12,454 bases of DNA from Candidatus Eisenbergiella stercorigallinarum. GTDB lineage: Bacteria > Bacillota > Clostridia > Lachnospirales > Lachnospiraceae. This document shows, piece after piece, positions 1 through 4,806 of this stretch (position 1 is its first letter; each line of letters begins with the position of its first letter). Location: contig DWUW01000145.1 of assembly GCA_019120525.1 (NCBI GenBank), positions 1 through 12,454 of the forward strand, read 5' to 3'. The notes beneath the pieces are model-generated. The model saw nothing but the letters and a program-made list of their open reading frames with translations, did no database searches and was not told where the DNA came from. Both the position numbers and the translations under genes were made by a program.

Positions 1-7
1 CGGATAC

Positions 8-30
8 ATTTTGTATACAGTGTACAAAAT
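8..30. promoter_or_regulatory. Interrupted palindrome, probable operator upstream of the LysR gene
   Basis: Two 11-base arms flank a central A at position 19 with one mismatch (16/22). The outer eight bases, ATTTTGTA and TACAAAAT, match perfectly. Inside lie two smaller palindromes, TGTATACA (12-19) and TGTACA (21-26). The site overlaps a possible leftward promoter (TTGTAT at 33-38 and TATACA at 14-19 read on the minus strand, spacer 14-16 depending on the exact hexamers). The position suits either a LysR autoregulatory site controlling a divergent gene left of the window or a GntR-type operator, since TGTATACA-like cores are common for that family. Which protein binds is inference. Confidence 0.5.
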
Positions 31-66
31 AAGATACAACCCTTTTCCGGAAAGGAAGCGTCGTCC

Positions 67-978
67 ATGAATCTCAACATTCTCCGTTATGCCATAGAGG
101 TGGAAAAAAGCCGCTCCATCACGGGAGCGGCAAAACAGCTTTTCATCAGCCAGCCGAACCTGAGCCGGGACATCCGGGAGCTGGAAGAGGAGGTTGGCTT
201 CTCCATCTTCACCAGAAGCTCCCGCGGCGTGGTGCCCACGGACAGAGGGCGCGAGTTCCTGCGCCTTGCCAAAAAGGCGGTGCAGCAGTACCAGGCGCTG
301 GAGCATTTCTGTGCCAGGGAAGAGCATACAAGCCTTTCCCTTCAGGTCTGCGTTCCCGGAGCGGAATATATCCGCGCCGCCTTCTCATCTTTTCTTTCCC
401 GGCAGGCAAAGGGAAGGATCCTTTCCGCCGATTACCGGGAAACAGGGACCATGGACGCCATCCAGGCAGTCTGTCAGCGCAGCGTCCCTCTCGCCCTCAT
501 CCGCTTTCCGGACCGCTGCGAACGGGCCGTCCTTTCCCTGTTAAAAAGAAAAGAGCTTTCCTGCGAGGCCATCTTCCATTTTGAACCGGCTGTGATCATG
601 TCAGAGCGGCATGCCCTTGCGGCCACCTCCGTCCTGACCGCGGAGATGCTGAACCGGTCTGTGGAGCTCTTCTGCGAGGAGGATTCCCTTGCCCTGTATC
701 TGAACGAGCCGCTGCCCTCTGCCCAGTGTGAAAACAGCGTCCGTCTGCGGGAAAGCGGCAGCCTCTGTTCCCTGCTCTCCCACATTCCGGGCGCTTTCGC
801 CTTCACCTCACCGATGCCGGATTCCGTCCTGAAGGAATACCGCCTGGTCCAGAAAAAATACGCCTCCCAGAAAATGACGGACGCCGTCATCTATCCGGAA
901 GACGCCAGGCTGACCCGGACGGAAAACGCTTTTCTGGCCGCCGTCCGTCAGACGGCGGCTGAACTTCAGGTTTTCTGA
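67..978 (+). CDS. LysR-type transcriptional regulator
   Basis: The 303-residue length is typical of LysR regulators, which bind DNA as dimers or tetramers and respond to a small-molecule co-inducer. The N-terminus is a clear LysR winged helix-turn-helix: helices fall around residues 17-37 (SITGAAKQLFISQPNLSRDI), followed by the family-typical L-E-E-E-V-G-F-S-I-F-T-R and the wing with V-P-T-D-R-G at 56-61. Residues 90-300 would form the periplasmic-binding-protein-like effector domain, which is too divergent to suggest a ligand. The ATG at 67 is preceded by AAAGGAAG at suitable spacing. The 3' end runs convergently into the flavoprotein gene with a 13-base overlap. LysR regulators often control a divergent neighbour, so the first candidate target lies left of the window. 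The convergent thioredoxin operon is a second, weaker candidate. Confidence 0.93.
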   Translation: MNLNILRYAIEVEKSRSITGAAKQLFISQPNLSRDIRELEEEVGFSIFTRSSRGVVPTDRGREFLRLAKKAVQQYQALEHFCAREEHTSLSLQVCVPGAEYIRAAFSSFLSRQAKGRILSADYRETGTMDAIQAVCQRSVPLALIRFPDRCERAVLSLLKRKELSCEAIFHFEPAVIMSERHALAATSVLTAEMLNRSVELFCEEDSLALYLNEPLPSAQCENSVRLRESGSLCSLLSHIPGAFAFTSPMPDSVLKEYRLVQKKYASQKMTDAVIYPEDARLTRTENAFLAAVRQTAAELQVF

Positions 979-2747
979 AGCGGCACGCCGCAGGGGCCGG
1001 CAGGAGCCGCGTCAAATGTCCGGTCCCTTTTCACAGACGCGTAAAAACGGTATCCGCCTGCCAGATTTTTGCAGGAAAAGCCCTGCTGTGACAGGATCCT
1101 GCAGGCCAGATAGCTTCTCAGGCCGCTCTGGCAGTTCACGTAAAGTATTTTTTCCCGGTCCAGTTCTTCCAGCCGTCCTCTCAGCTCATCCAGAGGGATG
1201 TTCCGCGCGCCGGGAATATGTCCGTTTCGGTATTCCGCCTCTGTACGCACATCCAGAAGGATCACATCCTCCCTTTCCGAAAGGGCGTCCGCTTCCTCCC
1301 AGTGATACTGCTCCACCAGGCCCTCCCGCACGTTTCCGATCACGTATCCTGCCATGTTCACGGGATCCTTCGCCGAAGAATAGGGCGGCGCATAGGCCAG
1401 ATCCATCTCCTGCAGTTCTTCTCCTGTCAGGCCGGCACGCATGGCACAGGCCAGCACGTCGATCCTTTTGTCCACTCCGTCAAAACCCACGATCTGCGCG
1501 CCGAGGAGCTTTCCCGTGGAACGTTCAAACAACGTCTTGATGGTCAGATTCCGCGCCCCGGGATAATAGCCTGCATGGCTGGGAGAAAAGGTAATGACCC
1601 TGTCATAATCCAATCCCAATTCCCGGGCCTGCTTTTCGTTCACTCCGGTAGACGCGGCGGTCATCTCAAACAGCTTGATGATAGAAGAGCCCTGTGCGCC
1701 GTGATAGACGCTGTTCCGTCCGCAGATATGATCCGCCGCGATCCTTCCCTGCCTGTTTGCGGGGCCTGCCAGAGCCACCAGCGCCTTTCTTCCGGTAATG
1801 AAATGGCGGATTTCCACCGCGTCCCCCACCGCATAAATATCCGGATCCGAGGTCTGCATGTGTTCATTGACCACAATCGCGCCCTTCCGGCCGAGCGTGA
1901 GGCCGGCTTCCTTTGCCAGCTTCGTTTCCGGCAGGACGCCTGCCGCCATCAGGACGAAATCGGCACGGACGCTTTCCTTCCGGCCGGCAGATGCCGGGCA
2001 GTCGGCTGATGCCGGACGGCCTGCCGCAGCCGGACGGATGGCCGTATCCGCCCCCGCTGTCTCCACCTGTACCGCGAGAGCATCCCCGTCCGGAAGAAAA
2101 CCCGTCACATCCCGGCCCAAACGCAGGTCAAGCCCTTTTTCCCGCAGGTAGGCATGCACCTGGCAGGCCATATCATAATCCAGCGGCGGCAGGACCTGGT
2201 CCCCCCGCTGCAGGAGCGTGACCGCAAGCCCCTCCTCCATCAGATTTTCCGCCGTCTCCAGACCGATAAAGCCGCCGCCAACGACCACTGCCCGCCTCGG
2301 CCTCTTTTCCTCCAGATATTTTCGGATCGCCAGCGTATCTTCCACCGTACGCAGCGTCATGACGCGGGGATCCTCCACGCCCGGAAGCGCCGGGCGGATT
2401 GCTTTCGCGCCGGGGGAAAGCAGGAGCCTGTCATAGCTTTCCTCATATTCTTCTCCGGTTTCCAGCCTCCGGATCCTGACCTTCTTCGCCTCCGGGTCAA
2501 TGGAAACCGCCTCGTTTTTTACCCGCACATCAATGCGGAAACGGCCTCCGAAGCCTTCCGGCGTCTGCACCGAAAGCGCTCCCTTCTCCCTGATCACGCC
2601 GCCAATATAATAGGGCAGGCCGCAGTTGGCATAGGAAATATAACCGCTGCGTTCCAGCAGGACGATTTCCGCCGTTTCGTCCAGACGGCGCAGACGGGCC
2701 GCCGCAGATGCGCCGCCCGCCACTCCGCCGATGATGATCACCTTCAT
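966..2747 (-). CDS. CoA-disulfide reductase-like FAD/NAD(P) oxidoreductase fused to a rhodanese domain
   Basis: This 593-residue flavoprotein belongs to the pyridine nucleotide-disulfide oxidoreductase family. Visible parts in order: an N-terminal FAD-binding motif (IIGGVAGG, residues 5-12); the single redox cysteine Cys42 in SYANCGLPY, the signature of CoA-disulfide reductase and NADH oxidase/peroxidase types; an NAD(P)-binding VVGGGFIGLE (155-164); a second FAD motif, IYAVGDA, near 305; a dimerisation domain; and a C-terminal rhodanese domain with active-site Cys539 in CQSGLRSY. Known fusions of this kind reduce CoA disulfides, persulfides or polysulfides with NAD(P)H, and the rhodanese handles sulfane sulfur. 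The exact substrate is inference. The start is supported by GGAGGG upstream of the ATG at 2747. The gene lies 29 bases downstream of the thioredoxin gene in the same direction, so it is probably co-transcribed. A hexapeptide repeat at 239-256 is unusual (see the repeat entry). Confidence 0.9.
   Translation of the reverse strand: MKVIIIGGVAGGASAAARLRRLDETAEIVLLERSGYISYANCGLPYYIGGVIREKGALSVQTPEGFGGRFRIDVRVKNEAVSIDPEAKKVRIRRLETGEEYEESYDRLLLSPGAKAIRPALPGVEDPRVMTLRTVEDTLAIRKYLEEKRPRRAVVVGGGFIGLETAENLMEEGLAVTLLQRGDQVLPPLDYDMACQVHAYLREKGLDLRLGRDVTGFLPDGDALAVQVETAGADTAIRPAAAGRPASADCPASAGRKESVRADFVLMAAGVLPETKLAKEAGLTLGRKGAIVVNEHMQTSDPDIYAVGDAVEIRHFITGRKALVALAGPANRQGRIAADHICGRNSVYHGAQGSSIIKLFEMTAASTGVNEKQARELGLDYDRVITFSPSHAGYYPGARNLTIKTLFERSTGKLLGAQIVGFDGVDKRIDVLACAMRAGLTGEELQEMDLAYAPPYSSAKDPVNMAGYVIGNVREGLVEQYHWEEADALSEREDVILLDVRTEAEYRNGHIPGARNIPLDELRGRLEELDREKILYVNCQSGLRSYLACRILSQQGFSCKNLAGGYRFYASVKRDRTFDAAPAGPCGVPLQKT
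1981..2034. repeat. Three tandem 18-base repeats inside the flavoprotein gene
   Basis: Units at 1981-1998, 1999-2016 and 2017-2034 share a ...TGCCGG/GCCGGA core. On the coding (minus) strand they encode PAAAGR, PASADC and PASAGR (residues 239-256). The insert lies between a beta strand (LAVQVET) and the conserved ADFVLMAAGVLPET segment, where family members usually have a short turn. It is probably a slippage-type expansion tolerated in a surface loop. Confidence 0.8.
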
Positions 2748-2776
2748 TTTGTCATCCCTCCATGTCAGAACAACTT

Positions 2777-3100
2777 TTACTCCGCCGATCCGCTTCTGAC
2801 CATATTCTCCAGCGCCTGCTTCGTCTTCATGCCGACTGAGGTCGCGGTCACAGCCCCATCCTTAAAAACCAACAGGGTAGGGATGCTCATCACCCGGAAC
2901 CTTTCCGCCAGATCCGGATTCTCGTCCACATTCACCTTTCCCACACGGATCTCCGGATGCTCCGCCGCGAACTGCTCAATAACCGGGGAAAACATCCGGC
3001 AGGGCCCGCACCACTCCGCCCAGAAATCCACCACCACTGTTCCCTGCGCCTTCAGGACCTTTTCTTCAAAATGATTCCCGTCGATCTTCATAACCGCCAT
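2777..3100 (-). CDS. trxA: Thioredoxin
   Basis: At 107 residues this is a full-length classical thioredoxin, a cytosolic protein-disulfide reductant. It has the W-C-G-P-C active site (Trp30, Cys31, Cys34), the preceding V-V-D-F-W-A-E strand and the conserved cis-proline in SIPTL (Pro73). The start at 3100 is chosen because AAGGAGG sits a standard distance upstream. The open frame extends to 3190, but that extension is Arg-rich and unlike thioredoxin. The gene is first in a leftward unit with the CoA-disulfide reductase/rhodanese flavoprotein, which suggests a shared role in thiol or persulfide redox balance. The only promoter signal I see is a weak extended -10 (TGCTATCCT, around 3181-3189 on the minus strand). 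Whether this is the main thioredoxin of the cell or a dedicated paralogue cannot be told from the window. Confidence 0.93.
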   Translation of the reverse strand: MAVMKIDGNHFEEKVLKAQGTVVVDFWAEWCGPCRMFSPVIEQFAAEHPEIRVGKVNVDENPDLAERFRVMSIPTLLVFKDGAVTATSVGMKTKQALENMVRSGSAE

Positions 3101-3232
3101 ACTTATCCTCCTTGTCCGGACGCCGCGCCGCGGAAACGGGCGCGCGTCCCTTCGCGTTTTTTCCTTTGGTTGATGAAAAAAGGATAGCACAGCGGAATCC
3201 GTCTTTCCGTGACTTTATCACATACCGGATAT

Positions 3233-3284
3233 AAAAAGCGCCGCCGCGCCCCCGGCTCTCTTGCCGGAGGCTTTCGGCAGCGCT
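3233..3284 (-). terminator. Intrinsic terminator of the SEC-C / C_GCAxxG_C_C unit
   Basis: Read on the minus strand, a 10-bp outer stem (AGCGCTGCCG with CGGCGGCGCT, one T-G pair) encloses an 8-bp inner stem (CCTCCGGC with GCCGGGGG) with a six-base loop. It is followed directly by TTTTT and then TATA. It lies 16 bases after the stop codon at 3300. Confidence 0.9.
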
Positions 3285-3299
3285 CCTTTCGTTTTCCGA

Positions 3300-3782
3300 T
3301 TATGACTGCTCCTGTTCCCCAAACAGATCCGGCAGAAGCTCTTTTTCCACGATCCGGGCAGCAGTCCTGACAATACCGCTGCAGGGCCTTGACGCATAAT
3401 ACTCCGGCGTCCGTTCCTGAGGCTCCGCGCTTTCTTCCCGTTCCATGCCCTCCGGCAAACCAAGGATCTGCCTGCACAGGATAGACCCGTGCGCCGCTTT
3501 CAGTTCATCTCCCATGCGCCGCACCAGGGCATAGGCTTCCGCCTTTCCCGTAAGATCGTCCGGATCGACAAATCCCTTCTTCAGCCCGGAAAGCATGGCC
3601 ATGGCGGAAACAGTCCCGCAGACCTCCCGCATCCTTCCCACTCCGGCGCTTAAGGGGCCGGACAGCTTCAGCGCCGTTTCCCGGTCCATCCCGAACAGAT
3701 CGGCATAGGTGGCAAAAACAGACTGGGCGCAGGCATAGCCCGACTCAAACATATGGACCGCGTCCTGAACTCTGCTTTTCAT
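3300..3782 (-). CDS. C_GCAxxG_C_C family protein, putative redox-active or metal-binding
   Basis: The 160-residue protein matches the family named for its cysteine pattern: Cys18 in G-Y-A-C-A-Q-S-V, the G-V-G-R-M-R-E-V-C-G segment (Cys55), Cys103 in CRQILGL and Cys134 in SRPCSG. The equivalent of the family's glycine-rich G-G-G-M-G is here A-G-V-G-R-M. The conserved cysteines are usually taken to bind metal or act in redox chemistry, but the family's reaction is not established. There is no signal peptide or membrane segment, so the protein is probably cytosolic. The start at 3782 lies 3 bases after the stop of the SEC-C gene, so translation is likely coupled. The Shine-Dalgarno (AGGAA within the upstream gene) is weak, which fits coupling. 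A strong terminator follows. A Glu-rich insert (E-G-M-E-R-E-E-S-A-E, residues 111-120) separates the last two cysteines. Confidence 0.8.
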   Translation of the reverse strand: MKSRVQDAVHMFESGYACAQSVFATYADLFGMDRETALKLSGPLSAGVGRMREVCGTVSAMAMLSGLKKGFVDPDDLTGKAEAYALVRRMGDELKAAHGSILCRQILGLPEGMEREESAEPQERTPEYYASRPCSGIVRTAARIVEKELLPDLFGEQEQS

Positions 3783-3785
3783 GGC

Positions 3786-4292
3786 TTATTTATTCCTGCC
3801 GCAGCATTTTTTATACTTCTTGCCGCTTCCGCAGGGGCAGGGATCGTTGGGATAGATCTTCTTTTCCTTCACAATGGTGGTGGAGGATTTCTGTTCCTTA
3901 TAAAGAGCCTTGCGGGTCTCCTCGTCAAAAATGTCGTTCCACTCCTCCAGGTTATACAGCCAGTCAGCGCCGGCAGCCACCATGTTCTTATACAGACGCT
4001 CTTTGTCAAAGCCCAGATTTACCTGGGTATCCTCTTCCATCTCTTCAATGGGGTTGGATTCTGTCAGGCTTTCGTCGATGCCGTCCAGGAAACCCGTCAT
4101 TGTCATGACGTCAACGCCGTATCTGTCAGCCAGCTCTTTTACGGTGCCGCGTACCACCTCGTCCGGGTTCTTCAGAAGCTGCGCGTAAATCTCCTTTTCC
4201 TTTTCAAAATAGGAAGCCCAAAGTCTCTGCAGGTCTCCCTTATTGGCCTTCTCCGAATAGGCCATTGCTCTCCACTGTTCCAGTAATGCCAT
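3786..4292 (-). CDS. SEC-C zinc-binding motif protein
   Basis: The 168-residue protein ends in a textbook SEC-C motif, C-P-C-G-S-G-K-K-Y-K-K-C-C (Cys152, Cys154, Cys163, Cys164). This is the zinc-binding tail also found at the C-terminus of SecA, where it contacts SecB and ribosomes. Residues 1-140 are mostly helical and acidic (D-E-V-V-R-G-T-V-K-E-L-A-D-R-Y-G-V-D around 43-60) and match no domain I can name with confidence. In SEC-C proteins the motif usually serves protein or ribosome binding rather than catalysis. The start at 4292 is supported by GAGGTGA seven bases upstream. It is the first gene of a two-gene unit with the C_GCAxxG_C_C protein, driven by the promoter at 4392-4420. A GCCTG...CAGGC hairpin lies in its leader near 4313-4326. 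Confidence 0.88.
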   Translation of the reverse strand: MALLEQWRAMAYSEKANKGDLQRLWASYFEKEKEIYAQLLKNPDEVVRGTVKELADRYGVDVMTMTGFLDGIDESLTESNPIEEMEEDTQVNLGFDKERLYKNMVAAGADWLYNLEEWNDIFDEETRKALYKEQKSSTTIVKEKKIYPNDPCPCGSGKKYKKCCGRNK

Positions 4293-4391
4293 AATATCAC
4301 CTCATCTGCAGCCTGCGGGCAGGCCGTATTTTTGCGGGATGCCATCCTCGCGCCGGGCGCTTCGGAAGCTTCCCTTTCTGATTCAGCTGTT

Positions 4392-4420
4392 AGTATATAA
4401 CAAAACCTGCCCAAAGTCCA
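4392..4420 (-). promoter_or_regulatory. Probable sigma-A promoter of the SEC-C unit
   Basis: On the minus strand TGGACT (4415-4420) and TATACT (4392-4397) are separated by 17 bases. This gives 4/6 and 5/6 matches to consensus with ideal spacing. It would start transcription near 4385 and give a leader of about 90 bases. Confidence 0.55.
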
Positions 4421-4428
4421 TAAAAGTT

Positions 4429-4479
4429 TCACAGAAGGATGTATAATCGCCGGAGAAAAGGGAATTCTATCATTATCAT
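4429..4479 (-). CDS. Possible 16-residue micro-ORF with Shine-Dalgarno held in a hairpin
   Basis: On the minus strand AAAGGAGGGGG is followed about nine bases later by ATG at 4479 and a short hydrophobic peptide, MIMIEFPFLRRLYILL, ending in TGA at 4429. The Shine-Dalgarno lies in the loop, and the ATG in one arm, of the hairpin at 4475-4502. No strong minus-strand promoter is evident before it, and the strand opposite looks like a structured RNA, so the ORF may be chance. Confidence 0.15.
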   Translation of the reverse strand: MIMIEFPFLRRLYILL

Positions 4480-4592
4480 CAAAAACCCCCTCCTTTGATG
4501 ATGACGCCGGGATGCCCTTGCAGGCGTCCCGGCGGAAAATCCCCCCTAAATCAGGATCCCGTCTGCAGCAGGAGTGCTGTCGGCGGGATTTT
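4442..4592 (+). ncRNA. Candidate small structured RNA with its own -10 box and terminators
   Basis: A perfect TATAAT lies at 4442-4447, although no good -35 is visible. It is followed by three hairpins in a stretch with no credible gene. Hairpin 1 (4475-4502) has a 9-bp stem ATCATCAAA/TTTGATGAT and a loop with ACCCCCTCC, complementary to Shine-Dalgarno sequences. Hairpin 2 (4505-4534) has a 12-bp stem with a CTTGCA loop. A single-stranded AATCCCCCCTAAA follows. Hairpin 3 (4556-4589) has 14 pairs with one mismatch and ends in TTTT. A transcript from about 4454 to 4592 would be roughly 139 nt. C-rich unpaired motifs flanked by stable stems are typical of Gram-positive base-pairing sRNAs. I do not recognise a known family. 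Transcription is inferred. Confidence 0.35.
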
Positions 4593-4615
4593 GACGTCGC
4601 CGGGCGGCGGTTTTT
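4556..4615 (+). terminator. Tandem rightward terminator-like hairpins
   Basis: The first (4556-4592) is a stem from ATCCCGTC to GGCGGGAT with a GGAG loop, followed by TTTT. The second (4597-4615) is a short stem CGCC/GGCG followed by TTTTT. No gene on the plus strand precedes them for more than 3 kb, so they probably end the candidate RNA or insulate the MATE promoter from upstream transcription. Confidence 0.5.
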
Positions 4616-4646
4616 CCTGCCTGACGCGGCTTTCTTCCATAATAGA

Positions 4647-4676
4647 TTGACAATCCTTTCTGTCCAATGCTAGAAT
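4647..4676 (+). promoter_or_regulatory. Strong promoter of the MATE gene
   Basis: A perfect -35 TTGACA (4647-4652), an 18-base spacer and TAGAAT (4671-4676, 5/6), preceded by an extended -10 TG at 4668-4669. Transcription would start near 4683, which leaves a leader of about 124 nt before the ATG at 4807. Confidence 0.8.
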
Positions 4677-4711
4677 AAAACCCTAAAACCCGAAACGGGC
4701 GTGGATTTTTC

Positions 4712-4725
4712 TGGAGCCGGCTCCA
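4712..4725. promoter_or_regulatory. Perfect 14-base palindrome in the MATE leader
   Basis: TGGAGCCGGCTCCA is perfectly self-complementary and lies about 30 bases downstream of the inferred transcription start. As DNA it could be a repressor operator. As RNA it could form a short hairpin, or its GGAGCC could pair with GGCTCC near 4786-4791. It also sits inside a GTGGA...TCCAC pairing (4701-4705 with 4722-4726). Confidence 0.4.
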
Positions 4726-4734
4726 CTTTTCGCC

Positions 4735-4765
4735 ACACAGCTGCCTGATGCAGTTGTGTTTTTTT
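4735..4765 (+). terminator. Intrinsic terminator inside the MATE leader (attenuator)
   Basis: ACACAGCTGC (4735-4744) pairs with GCAGTTGTGT (4750-4759), ten pairs with one G-T, around a CTGAT loop, and is followed by six further T residues (4760-4765). It lies between the strong promoter at 4647 and the coding start at 4807. Uncontrolled transcripts would therefore stop before the gene, which implies conditional read-through. Confidence 0.75.
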
Positions 4766-4806
4766 ATGCCGTCCCGCACCGGCGGGGCTCCGGAAGGGAG
4801 GTTGAA

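Noticed and set aside
1016..2221. Several long plus-strand frames opposite the flavoprotein gene
   Set aside because: They are Pro/Arg/Ser-rich frames opposite a clear conserved gene and lack ribosome sites, as expected for GC-rich antisense shadows.
3140..3166. CGCG-TCCCTT-CGCG followed by TTTTTT as a plus-strand terminator
   Set aside because: The stem is only four pairs and there is no plus-strand gene upstream for it to serve.
3101..3190. Longer thioredoxin start at 3190
   Set aside because: The extension is Arg-rich and unlike thioredoxins, and the ATG at 3100 has an ideal AAGGAGG.
3215..3232. GTGAT-AAA-GTCAC as a Crp or Rex operator upstream of the thioredoxin gene
   Set aside because: The half-site spacing fits neither family's consensus and the arms are only five pairs with one wobble.
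4497..4646. A plus-strand frame beginning ATGATGACG inside the candidate RNA
   Set aside because: There is no Shine-Dalgarno (the upstream bases are CCTCC, the opposite), and the product is low-complexity and overlaps three hairpins.
4756..4806. GTG at 4756 as the start of the MATE protein
   Set aside because: It lies within the terminator stem, has no Shine-Dalgarno and adds an atypical N-terminus. The ATG at 4807 has GGGAGG at the right distance.
4683..4806. Known riboswitch classes (TPP, FMN, guanidine, preQ1, yybP-ykoY) in the MATE leader
   Set aside because: I could not find the conserved core words of these classes; the leader is short and its hairpins do not match. A covariance search would be needed to exclude them formally.
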